A stretch of DNA of 64,000 nucleotides from Paenibacillus pinisoli. Its GTDB lineage: Bacteria; Bacillota; Bacilli; Paenibacillales; Paenibacillaceae. Each line of letters starts with the position of its first letter. Position 1 is the first letter of the stretch. The notes below the pieces were generated by a model that was not told where the DNA came from, searched no databases, and saw nothing but the letters and a program-made list of their open reading frames with translations. Positions 45,756 to 53,849 of the stretch are shown piece by piece. The DNA lies in assembly GCF_003605435.1 (NCBI RefSeq), contig NZ_QXQB01000001.1, positions 124,001-188,000 of the forward strand, read 5' to 3'. The position numbers were made by a program, and so were the translations under genes.

Positions 45756-46337
45756 TTATGAGAATAAATAATCCAGGTCGGTCAAAATTTCCTCTGCCAG
45801 CGGGAAGATCAGCTCTTCCTCCATCTCAAAGTGCCCAGTCAAGATCAAGCAGCCTTGCGTCAACTGATCGCAGCCATCCTTCAGCAGCTTCATTAGCGTC
45901 AAGTCAGGACGGCCCTTATCCAGCATCAGCATACCGATCAGCGTACGGCTGGATTGCAGGAAGGAATCAAAAAATTGCAGCGCCAGCTCATGGTCCTTCT
46001 CCAGCACCCATAGGGACGGCAGTATCGTCGGCTCATCTTTCTTGTCATAATAGCGCGAGAATACAGGGAACAGCTCTTCATCCTCCCACTTCGCATGGCG
46101 CTCCAATTGTTGCAGCAGCTCTTCCGCTTGCGCACGAAGCTCTTTCAGCAGCTTCACCGTTCCGTAATCGCCGTGGCTGGATGCCACTCTCGCGCTAAGC
46201 TCGCCCAGTGAGGCACAGCTTGCTTTCAATTGCTCATGCTCCGCCTGAAGTCGAATAGCCAGCTGCATGAATGCGCTTGGCCTCGCAGAATCGTTGGGGT
46301 CCAATTTCACTGCTTTAGACGGGGTATGGAACATCAT
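45756..46337 (-). CDS. Hemerythrin-like (HHE domain) protein
   Basis: 193 residues, all-helical. The metal-ligand pattern is H in RLQAEHEQLKASC, H and E in LERHAKWEDEELFPVF, then H in VLEKDHELALQFF and H/E in LTGHFEMEEELIFPLAEE. These are the spacings of HHE proteins, which bind a di-iron centre and respond to oxygen, NO or repair Fe-S centres (YtfE/ScdA group lack the extra N-terminal domain here). ATG at 46337 follows GGAGGTG. An Fnr-like box 70 bp upstream and the divergence of function from adhE suggest an anaerobic or nitrosative role. Confidence 0.85.
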   Translation of the reverse strand: MMFHTPSKAVKLDPNDSARPSAFMQLAIRLQAEHEQLKASCASLGELSARVASSHGDYGTVKLLKELRAQAEELLQQLERHAKWEDEELFPVFSRYYDKKDEPTILPSLWVLEKDHELALQFFDSFLQSSRTLIGMLMLDKGRPDLTLMKLLKDGCDQLTQGCLILTGHFEMEEELIFPLAEEILTDLDYLFS

Positions 46338-46406
46338 ATCCACCTCCATATTTAGTTCAGTCAGCTCATTGTCCCTTGTAGTATAAAGGCTTCACAGCGG
46401 CTTCGC

Positions 46407-46422
46407 TGTGAGATAAATCACC
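46407..46422. promoter_or_regulatory. Candidate Fnr box upstream of the hemerythrin-like gene
   Basis: TGTGAGATAAATCACC matches TGTGA-N6-TCACA at nine of ten positions. Its right half GATAAATCAC resembles the adhE box. It is 70 bp before the start. Confidence 0.5.
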
Positions 46423-46433
46423 ATCTTGAGTGA

Positions 46434-46474
46434 CAAAAAAAAAGAAAGCTTCTCGCCATTGCGACAGCTTTCTT
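46434..46474 (-). terminator. Terminator downstream of the hydrolase gene
   Basis: AAGAAAGCT/AGCTTTCTT stem with a run of about ten A on its left, a long U-tract on the minus strand. It follows the gene remnant and the hydrolase. Confidence 0.85.
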
Positions 46475-46495
46475 ATTGGACAAACTCCTATTCAC

Positions 46496-46642
46496 TTACT
46501 GTCGCCCGTCAAGCGTGCGAGGTAACCGGAAACGCAGATGCTTGTGATGGAATGGCAGGGCGGGCTTGACGAATAAGGCATCGTCCTCACTGACCACCAG
46601 TTGAACCTGAAGCTCCTTCCATTCCCCATCCGGCGCAAATAG
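46496..46642 (-). pseudogene. C-terminal remnant of an unidentified gene
   Basis: A 48-codon frame closed by TAA at 46496-46498 and opened by an in-frame TAA, with no good start or ribosome site. It reads APDGEWKELQVQLV, then SEDDALFVKPALPFHHKHLR and FRLPRTLDGRQ, which looks like real protein with a conserved-looking HHKHLRFRLPR end. It sits 17 bp past the hydrolase stop and before the terminator. It could be a decayed gene tail; I do not recognise the parent family. Confidence 0.35.
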
Positions 46643-46659
46643 TTAGCTGAAGATTCTTC

Positions 46660-47580
46660 CTATTCGATTCCCTTAGATAAGGCACTCTTCCAATCTGTAT
46701 TCCGTAAGATCTCAGCTTCATCGCCGGCAAAGGCTGTCATCGCTTCGCGGTCATCCATAAGCTGATACCGCATCCATGCAGTTAAATATCCTCTGTGCTT
46801 GCCTCCGTCGTCCTCAATGGCGGTATGCGCGGCCCCTTTCGCCATTGCCATCATTACTGGAATGTCCGGGTTAGCGTTCTCCAGCGCCAGCTTATTGGAA
46901 GAGGTTGGCGATACGATAAAATCACGGGTTCCCCCCATGACGAAAAAAGGAACCTTCAGCGCCGATGTATCATAGATATCCTCTGGATCGCACCACTTTA
47001 AATCCGGCAAAGCAATGGAGACGACGGTCTTAATGGCCTCACCGCTGCTGTGATTCGTATGGGCGTTGATGACACCTGTGGAGCCTTGAGAATGACCAGC
47101 GGCAGCAATTTGTTCCGTGGCGATTCTCCTATAGAACGGGCTTGCTGGATCGCTATTCTCGATTAACATATAATCAATTGCACCGGCAATTTCTTCACCG
47201 GTTCCCGTAGTAGTGCTGAACGTGTCGATGACTACAAATCCCCATGAGGCCAAATGGCGGAACAACCCGTCATACCGCTCAGGCAAGGCGTCTGTCCCAT
47301 TGCCCCATGCAATAAGCGGATGTGTCTGCCCCGAATCTTGCGGATAATAGAGCATATATCTGCTTTCTCCTTGCTCATCCTTAATCTCGATCGATTCCAC
47401 TTGATATTCTCCTGCTCCTGCATACTTCGCCTCGATTGTTCCTTCTTTATAAGTGACCGGAACAGAGTTGATAAGAAAATACATCAAGATGGTGAAGGCC
47501 AGCACGACAAACAGAAGAAAACCTAGTATCCCCTGTGTCCATTTGCTGCGCATTCCTCTCTTCATTCGTTGCAGCATCAT
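46660..47580 (-). CDS. Membrane-anchored alpha/beta hydrolase
   Basis: 306 residues. One N-terminal membrane helix (about 17-38), then an alpha/beta hydrolase fold: nucleophile elbow AAAGHSQGSTGVINA (GxSxG), acid in FFVMGGTRDFIVSPTSS and His in AKGAAHTAIEDDGG. The N-terminal PLIAWGNGTDALPERYDGLFRHLASWGFVV fits the chlorophyllase/dienelactone-hydrolase-like group used for esters. The start at 47580 follows GAGGAG. It should act outside the membrane. Substrate unknown; single gene. Confidence 0.85.
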   Translation of the reverse strand: MMLQRMKRGMRSKWTQGILGFLLFVVLAFTILMYFLINSVPVTYKEGTIEAKYAGAGEYQVESIEIKDEQGESRYMLYYPQDSGQTHPLIAWGNGTDALPERYDGLFRHLASWGFVVIDTFSTTTGTGEEIAGAIDYMLIENSDPASPFYRRIATEQIAAAGHSQGSTGVINAHTNHSSGEAIKTVVSIALPDLKWCDPEDIYDTSALKVPFFVMGGTRDFIVSPTSSNKLALENANPDIPVMMAMAKGAAHTAIEDDGGKHRGYLTAWMRYQLMDDREAMTAFAGDEAEILRNTDWKSALSKGIE

Positions 47581-47755
47581 GATTCAACTCCTCGTCCCTA
47601 TGTCTCTCTTGTTTATTTGAATAGATAAATATGGATACAACCAGTTTATCATACAATGAAAAACTATTTTGAACTTTTATATGAACATATATTGATTTAT
47701 GTAACTGTGTGATAAGATTAATTCTGGCCTTTATTCTTTTGTCGGAGCTGATTAC

Positions 47756-48829
47756 GTGTATATTTACTTTTTTGAAACGCTGCTTTATCTATCCTTCGCT
47801 CTTACTGGCGGCTACATCTTGCTCCTGTTCATACCGGAACGCTCCAAGCCGCAATTAAACGTTCCATTCGACTTGTTCCAGTATGGCTTGCTGGCTATAC
47901 CCGTCTTCTCGTTTATGTCCATATTGCGTACCAGCTTTATCCTTCGGGAATTTGCCGAGACCATGCCCTATTACGAGCTGCTGCTTATTGTGCTGAAAGA
48001 TTACAAGTACGGCAACGCATGGATCTGGATATTAATATGCGGTACGGCGATGTATGTCATCTCACAGCTATTTCAGAAGAAGATTCAGCGTTTCAAATGG
48101 CTGCTTTCCTTATTATGGCTTCTAACCGTGCTCGCTCACGGATGGGCGAGCCATCCTGCCGGCTTCTCAAGCTGGGGCTTCCTCTATCAATCGGTCCATG
48201 TCGGGGCTGTCTCGGTCTGGCTGGGCATTCTGATATTGGTTGCCTGGTATACGAGAGGCACGCTGAACTGGAAGCCTTTCGTCCGCTGGTACACGCCTAT
48301 GGCGATCTGCAGCATGGTTCTCATTCTATTAGCCGGATTAGGCATGATGTATATACTGGTCGACGGTTACATCCGCTCGTGGGGGATCAACTACGGCGAA
48401 GCGCTTCTGCTCAAGCATCTCGTCTTTGTGCCGCTTTTGCTGCTAGCTTTTATGAACGGCTTCCTGTCGAAGGTCACGAATCAAGGCACGGAGGAGCGAA
48501 AGCTGATCTGGTGGCTGCGTGCGGAGACCTTCATAGCGCTTGCCATTCTGGCTATTACTGCATACATGGGAATGCAGGAGCCGCCGCATGAAGGCGAATT
48601 TGAGGACCCGGCGCCATCCCGGCTATTCAGTTGGCTGCATGGCGAAGTGGAGCTGTTGTCGATGCAATGGCATTGGAACTTCCCTTCCATCGGACTGATC
48701 CTCGTCGGAATTGCCGCCTTAAGCTTGTTAATCGCCAGCTATAAGAATAATCGGCGCGGAACATTCATTTTGCTAGCTCTCATCGCTGTTCTATGTCCGT
48801 TCATTGGGTTGATTCTAGCCGTATACTAG
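47756..48829 (+). CDS. CopD-family membrane protein
   Basis: 357 residues with about eight or nine membrane helices. The core LAHGWASHPAGFSSWGFLYQSVHVGAVSVWLGILILV matches the CopD domain (conserved His, Trp, GG/W), followed by YTPMAICSMVLILLAGLGM and YGEALLLKHLVFVPLLLLAFMN. CopD proteins are linked to copper import; the usual CopC partner is not seen here or in a fused form. The start is GTG at 47756 with CGGAG before it. Single gene. Confidence 0.85.
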   Translation: MYIYFFETLLYLSFALTGGYILLLFIPERSKPQLNVPFDLFQYGLLAIPVFSFMSILRTSFILREFAETMPYYELLLIVLKDYKYGNAWIWILICGTAMYVISQLFQKKIQRFKWLLSLLWLLTVLAHGWASHPAGFSSWGFLYQSVHVGAVSVWLGILILVAWYTRGTLNWKPFVRWYTPMAICSMVLILLAGLGMMYILVDGYIRSWGINYGEALLLKHLVFVPLLLLAFMNGFLSKVTNQGTEERKLIWWLRAETFIALAILAITAYMGMQEPPHEGEFEDPAPSRLFSWLHGEVELLSMQWHWNFPSIGLILVGIAALSLLIASYKNNRRGTFILLALIAVLCPFIGLILAVY

Positions 48830-48867
48830 GAGGAATCTCCGCCTTGGCGCCTCACTATGAAATCCAA

Positions 48868-48893
48868 AAAACTTCCGCGAATTCGCGGAAGTT
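48868..48893. terminator. Bidirectional terminator
   Basis: AAACTTCCGCG/CGCGGAAGTTT around AATT, between the copD-like gene and a convergent acetyltransferase gene. Confidence 0.85.
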
Positions 48894-48918
48894 TGCTGCT
48901 TATAGCCTTTCAATATCT

Positions 48919-49368
48919 TCACAAGACCAGCTTCATGCCCTCATGAGTCGCTGTAAAACCCAGCCGCTCATAGAAGCGGTGAGCATCGCTTCGCGACTTG
49001 TCCGTGGTCAACTGTACCATCTGGCAATTCTCTGCCCTTGCCAGCTCAATGGCTTCCTTTATCATTACTTGGCCGATGCCTTCCCCGCGATAAGCCCGGT
49101 CTACCCGGACAGACTCTATAATGGCCCGTCTCATGCCAAGTCTTCCAAGCCCGGGTATAAAAACAAGCTGGAGACAGCCCCGCACTGCATCCCCTTCCAC
49201 AGCCAGCAATATCTGGTTGCCTCTCTGTGCTTCCATATCTGCAAACGCCTCATAATACACCTCAGGAAGCGGTTCTTCGTACCGTTCCCGAGCAGCTCCC
49301 AGCTCATCATCAGCCAGCATCCGCACAATCTCCCGCACATCTTCCTTCACAGCTTTGCGGAATATCAT
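48919..49368 (-). CDS. GNAT-family N-acetyltransferase
   Basis: 149 residues. Acetyl-CoA motif VDRAYRGEGIGQVMIKEAIELAR after IESVRV, then VQLTTDKSRSDAHRFYERLGFTATHEGMKLVL, typical of small GNATs. ATG at 49368 has AGGAGAG at good spacing; the two upstream starts are too near or lack a site. Substrate unknown. Confidence 0.85.
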   Translation of the reverse strand: MIFRKAVKEDVREIVRMLADDELGAARERYEEPLPEVYYEAFADMEAQRGNQILLAVEGDAVRGCLQLVFIPGLGRLGMRRAIIESVRVDRAYRGEGIGQVMIKEAIELARAENCQMVQLTTDKSRSDAHRFYERLGFTATHEGMKLVL

Positions 49369-49483
49369 CGTCATCTCTCCTTCTTCTCGTTGCATATCCG
49401 TCTCGGTGACTTCTACTTGGAACTCTATCGTATCATAAAGGAGACGCTGCTGCCGCCATGCGTATCAATCGGCCACCTCTCGA

Positions 49484-50114
49484 CTAATAAGCCGCAATCA
49501 AATAAAACGTATAGTGAGTCATGATATCCTCTTCAAAAAAAATTCTCAGAAATGGAAACCCTCCTTCAACAACCAGCGATATTTCTTTTCCAGCTTCGTA
49601 TTCCGACACATACTCGGTTAATGCATACTCCAATGGATCATATTCATTCTCAATATCACCATAAATAAAGCCATGCGGATTTGATTTCCAATCCTTATCC
49701 TGAGGGAACTTGCTCAAAGGAGTCCCCCACACGCATCCCCCGCGGACCAGGAACTTCTCCAAAAACGTTGACCACTGCTGGAGTCAGCGTGTTGTACCAA
49801 TCGAAGTAAATATAAGTCATGTCTTCATTGGAACAGGTCGTTTGATCACCATTCCCTTCCTTCTCCACCCCTTCCTCCTCCATATGTTCCTTGGTCCAAT
49901 CCGCTCTGAGCAGGCCGAAATGAAACATCTCTACTTCAGTAAAAACGGGAAGTTCAGGCAAGTGGCTTGGCGATGGTGCAACTGATGCTAGAGGTGTCGT
50001 TATATGAGATGGAATAAGCGTGTCTTCTATTTCAATCTCCATTACTGGCTTAGGGTTCGAGCATCCTGCCAATAGAATACATAATAAAGGAATTAGCCAT
50101 ATATCCTTCTTCAT
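49484..50114 (-). pseudogene. Lipoprotein gene split by a frameshift
   Basis: The first part (50114 to about 49715) has a lipoprotein signal, LIPLLCILLAGCSNPKP, and reads to ...GPRGMRVGDSFEQV before shifting and stopping. The second part, in another frame, continues SKFPQDKDWKSNPHGFIYGD ... to a stop at 49484. Joined, GMRVGDSFEQV-SKFPQDKDW makes continuous sense, so one gene of about 205 codons has lost or gained bases near 49712-49725. It may be a true pseudogene or a sequencing error. Function unknown. Confidence 0.7.
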
Positions 50115-50177
50115 CCCATCCTCTCCCTATACTCTCCGCCAGCCCTTGATAAGTTCCCGAGATTGAAATGCTGGACT

Positions 50178-50684
50178 TCAATGTATGACCACTGTATAGC
50201 TCTCTATGTTCTCCATGCCGCTCAAGTTATGAAGGTAATAGATAAGGCCGTCGTCGTTGTACATCATTTGAAGCTCCGGCTCAATGAGCTCCTCTCCTAG
50301 TTGAAGCGATAAGCTTTGCACGTCTCGAACAAATCCGTAACCCCCTGCAACGAGCGAAGCTCGGGGCACTCCTCCTGGCAAAATAGTTAAATATGGCGCT
50401 GTCAACATTATCGCTTGATTGCTCATATCCGACTTCTCATGCTTCAACTCCACATAACGCTGACCTGATTTTCCGATCAGCATAAGCCCCGTATGCTGCG
50501 CTTTTCTATGTAATACGGCACTGACATCAGCTTCGTTGATCGGATGTTGGAGAACGATCTGCTTCCCCGTAACACCTCGCGAGAACAGGAAACCGTTTAA
50601 GTTATATTGAAACAAGTAGACGCCAAACGCAATTACCATAATGAGTAATAAACCCATGCCTAACATTGCTTTTTTCCTATGCAT
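50178..50684 (-). CDS. Hypothetical membrane-anchored protein
   Basis: 168 residues: a basic start MHRKKAM, one membrane helix (LGMGLLLIMVIAFGVYLF, about 7-25), then a beta-rich outer domain with GKQIVLQHPINEADVSAVLHR and ELQMMYNDDGLIYYLHNLSG. The ATG at 50684 follows AGGAGG. It lies 64 bp upstream of the frameshifted lipoprotein gene on the same strand, probably one operon. No family recognised. Confidence 0.75.
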   Translation of the reverse strand: MHRKKAMLGMGLLLIMVIAFGVYLFQYNLNGFLFSRGVTGKQIVLQHPINEADVSAVLHRKAQHTGLMLIGKSGQRYVELKHEKSDMSNQAIMLTAPYLTILPGGVPRASLVAGGYGFVRDVQSLSLQLGEELIEPELQMMYNDDGLIYYLHNLSGMENIESYTVVIH

Positions 50685-50830
50685 AAATTCCTCCTGCATA
50701 CTGATGATAAAAGGAGAACATCTCGAATATGGAAAAAGTTGCATTTTAAATTAACAAATTCCTAAATAGATATAAAAAGAGGCTGTCTCAAAGCCGAAAC
50801 AGCAGTACCACCCGCAGCTAATTGCGCCTG

Positions 50831-51290
50831 AAAGACGGAATCACGTATTTAGTGTTGTGCAGCACCGTTACACGTTTGAATTCGCCCAAAAACCGATATA
50901 GCAACGCCACACACCGTTACACGCAAGAAAAGGACGGAATCACGTTTGTAGCGGTGTGCAGCACCGTTACACGCTGAGGTTCGCCCCATAAACCGATATA
51001 GCAACGCCACACACCGTTACACGCAAGAAAAGGGCGGAATCACGTTTGTAGCGGTGTGCAGCACCGTTACACGCTGAGGTTCGCCCCAAAAACCGATATA
51101 GCAACGCCACACACCGTTACACGCGAGAAAAGGGCGAAATCACGTTTATAGCGGTGTGCAGCACCGTTACACGTTTGGATTCGCCCCAAAAACCGATATA
51201 GCAACGCCACACACCGTTACACGCGAGAAAAGGGCGAAATCACGTTTATAGCGGTGTGCAGCACCGTTACACGTTTGGATTCACCCGAAG
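50831..51290. repeat. Tandem array of 100-bp units, about 4.5 copies
   Basis: Units begin CACGTTTRTAGCGGTGTGCAG at 50842, 50941, 51041, 51141 and 51241 (99, 100, 100, 100 bp, then half a unit), with a partial unit before the first. Each unit holds the 12-mer CACCGTTACACG twice, the first after GCGGTGTGCAG and the second after CGCCACA; CGGTGTG and CACACCG can pair across about 45 bases. Adjacent units are nearly identical, suggesting recent expansion. No frame with a start and ribosome site runs through it. It fills the gap between the hypothetical gene and the oppC-like gene. Confidence 0.92.
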
Positions 51291-51442
51291 GTCATTTGCA
51301 ACACAAAGCCACAGCCAGCCGCAACCCGATGCAGGAATAACACACTGACACAGCTATTTTGTCATTTCCCCCAGTTCATTCATCAAGCGAGATGTCTCCT
51401 CTTGTCAACTTGCTGTTGAGAGACTTCTTTGTCAAAAATCGA

Positions 51443-52360
51443 TTACAGATGAGAAAACTTGGAGAACATCTTGCCATATCGTTTCTCAAGCCCTTTGGCT
51501 ACGAGATGGAAGCCCAGAATCAATACAACATATGCAGCTAAAGGCACATAGAAAATCCACTGATTGACATAGAAGTTCATGCGGTTCTGCCCGATCAGCC
51601 CGCCCCATTCGTTCGTGCGGCTATAATATTCCGTAGGATCCGGATACATCGTCGTGCCGCCGACGAAGATATGGAAGATCGCCAGCTGTCCGAACAACGT
51701 CAGAATAAGAATAACCTCTTGTACCATAAGGATCAGAAAGCTTTCCTTCAAATGCGGCAGCAGATGGGAGCGGATAATCTTCCAGCCCCCTGCCCCAAGC
51801 GATTCTGATGCCTGCACGAATTGCTTCTCGCGAATGACCGCCGTCTTTTCTTTCACGGTCGAAGCCACGGATGGAATACCGATGACAAGCAGCACGATCG
51901 CTAGCAGCAGAGACATCATGAACGGTGATGCATTCGGATTAATGGAAATGCCAATCATGATAAGCCATACAATAAGAAAAATAGGGATGCCGTTCAGCAT
52001 GCCCCAGAACGAATTGCCTTTCTTGTCCGTCCCCTGCTTGCCATAATAGCCCAGCATCAAACCGATTAATCCTCCGATAATAACTCGCGCGACCGCTATG
52101 CCGATCGCCAGAAAGATCGTATATTTGGCGCCATACAGCAGCTTCGTCAACAGATCATAGCCGTTCTTGTCCGTTCCCAGCGGATAATCAGCGCCTGGAG
52201 CAACCGGAGGAGCGATGACCGTGCCTTCCCCGTCCTCGCCCACAATATATTCAATCTTGATCTGGTCGTCCAGACTGTACGGAGCGAATAGCGGGCCAAA
52301 TAAGGCGATGACAACCATCATGCCTGTAACGATCAGACCTGCCAGCAATGTCTTGTTCAT
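51443..52360 (-). CDS. Oligopeptide-type ABC transporter permease (OppC/DppC family)
   Basis: 305 residues, about six membrane helices. N-terminal helix then PLGTDKNGYDLLTKLLYGAKYT, the conserved DppC-type segment, and the EAA loop FVQASESLGAGGWKIIRSHLLPHL that docks to the ATPase. An unusual extra outer stretch (VGGTTMYPDPTEYYSRTNEWGGLIGQNRMNF) precedes the last helix. It overlaps the upstream OppB-like gene by 4 bp. No binding protein or ATPase gene is adjacent in this window, so the pair must borrow them or use a distant set. Confidence 0.88.
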   Translation of the reverse strand: MNKTLLAGLIVTGMMVVIALFGPLFAPYSLDDQIKIEYIVGEDGEGTVIAPPVAPGADYPLGTDKNGYDLLTKLLYGAKYTIFLAIGIAVARVIIGGLIGLMLGYYGKQGTDKKGNSFWGMLNGIPIFLIVWLIMIGISINPNASPFMMSLLLAIVLLVIGIPSVASTVKEKTAVIREKQFVQASESLGAGGWKIIRSHLLPHLKESFLILMVQEVILILTLFGQLAIFHIFVGGTTMYPDPTEYYSRTNEWGGLIGQNRMNFYVNQWIFYVPLAAYVVLILGFHLVAKGLEKRYGKMFSKFSHL

Positions 52361-53247
52361 CGTTGGAACACCTTCCCTAACGCGAATAAAAAGAGCCTGA
52401 CCAAGCCGTATCCTAGTCCATACAGAATTAGGAACGACAGCAGTCCGTTGACTACGATGTCATATTGATATTCTCCGCCCACGAAAGCATGCGCGAAGAT
52501 AAGAATCGATACGCCTTTGTTATTGAACAGATATTCCACAATAAACAGATTGCCCATTACGATTCCCATCAGCTTATGCAGATCGCCTTTCACATAAGGC
52601 AGCACATTCGGGAGGGCGTGATAAAAAATAATGTACAGCTTGCCCATGCCTTTCGCTTTGGCATTGCTGATGTAGTCCTCCGTCAGCGTCAGCTTCATCT
52701 GCATGGATACATTGCGGAGCATATAGTTCGCCGGAATAATAATCATCGCCAGTAGAGGAAGCACGACTGCCGGATCGTCTGCGCTTAAGGTTGCAACCTC
52801 GAACAGCACGACTCCGGTTTCTTTGGCAATCAGCACAATCATAAACTGCAAGAGCAATACAATTACAAAATCGGGAAGCGCTCCGATAAAATCAGCCACG
52901 CTTTTGGCCCAGCCCGCCTTTGATATCGCAAAATAGATCCCTATGAATATACCGATCGCCGAGCCTAGTATGCCTGCTGCCGTTACATAATAAAATGATG
53001 TTAGAAAGTAGATGCCGATGCGTTCCCAGAAGTGATGCAAGTTCTTGCCCGAATAATAAGTGAACGACTCCCCTGATCCAAGTCCCGCTATGTAGGCTTT
53101 CAAGCTTTGAAAGCCTTGCCCCCATGAGAATTGCAGCCCTCCGTCGCCGGGACCAAAGTGGAGCACCACCGGCATCATCGCGAATAAAAATACGAATAGC
53201 AGAATGCCAGGAATAATTAACGCCATCTGTGCCGATCTCGGCATCAT
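52357..53247 (-). CDS. Oligopeptide-type ABC transporter permease (OppB/DppB family)
   Basis: 296 residues and about six membrane helices. The EAA loop is DYISNAKAKGMGKLYIIFYHALPNVLP, with GALPDFVIVLLLQFMIV and LLAMIIIPANYMLRNVSMQMK as in DppB. ATG at 53247 is preceded by GAAGGGA. First gene of a two-gene permease operon. The substrate may be a peptide or another small molecule; the sequence is far from standard Opp permeases at the N-terminus. Confidence 0.85.
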   Translation of the reverse strand: MMPRSAQMALIIPGILLFVFLFAMMPVVLHFGPGDGGLQFSWGQGFQSLKAYIAGLGSGESFTYYSGKNLHHFWERIGIYFLTSFYYVTAAGILGSAIGIFIGIYFAISKAGWAKSVADFIGALPDFVIVLLLQFMIVLIAKETGVVLFEVATLSADDPAVVLPLLAMIIIPANYMLRNVSMQMKLTLTEDYISNAKAKGMGKLYIIFYHALPNVLPYVKGDLHKLMGIVMGNLFIVEYLFNNKGVSILIFAHAFVGGEYQYDIVVNGLLSFLILYGLGYGLVRLFLFALGKVFQR

Positions 53248-53399
53248 GAATGTCCCTTCTCTCTCTTCTAGCATTTGGATGCATTCATTATAGCTGGAAC
53301 GCCCGTCGTTTCATAAGTCCAAAATTTTACAAATATAAATAACCGCCTATGCTTAAGCGCATGCGGCGGCTATCTGACAAACCATTACGAAATTTCTCC

Positions 53400-53849
53400 T
53401 TAGCGGGAGCGCAGCTTCAGATGGAGCAGCGGATAAGGCTTGCCCGATCCGTCCAGCGGAGAGCGGCCGACTTGCTCGAAGCCGAATTTGAGATAAAACG
53501 CATGCGCGCCTTCATTCTGCTCGTTGACATCGACTTCTAGCTCGCTGCCTTTCAATTCAACGGCATACGCAAGCAAAGCCTTGCCGACTCCTTGCCCATG
53601 GCTCAGCGGATCGACGAACAGCATTTCGACTTTAGGGCCATCTAAGCCGATAAAGCCCAACGGCTTCCCTTCCTGGTCTGCGGCTGTCCAAATTTCCACA
53701 CCGGCCAGCGCTCCTCCGCTCACCATCGAATAAAAGAACGCAATATCTTCTTCCGTCAGGAAATGATGCGTTGCGCGTACGGAACGGTGCCAAATGCCTA
53801 CCAGTTGGTCGTGCATCTCGTCATTATAAGCTGCAATATGAAAAGTCAT
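53400..53849 (-). CDS. GNAT-family N-acetyltransferase (YjaB-like)
   Basis: 149 residues. IWHRSVRATHHFLTEEDIAFF near the start, LFVDPLSHGQGVGKALLAYAVE as the acetyl-CoA site and LEVDVNEQNEGAHAFYLKFGFEQVGRSPLD at the end fit the E. coli YjaB-type group. ATG overlaps the stop of the DUF3626 gene (ATGA) and follows AAGGAGC. The two proteins are thus made together. Confidence 0.88.
   Translation of the reverse strand: MTFHIAAYNDEMHDQLVGIWHRSVRATHHFLTEEDIAFFYSMVSGGALAGVEIWTAADQEGKPLGFIGLDGPKVEMLFVDPLSHGQGVGKALLAYAVELKGSELEVDVNEQNEGAHAFYLKFGFEQVGRSPLDGSGKPYPLLHLKLRSR

Noticed and set aside
50831-51290. CRISPR array
   Set aside because: The full 100-bp unit is repeated with no variable spacers, so it is a simple tandem repeat.
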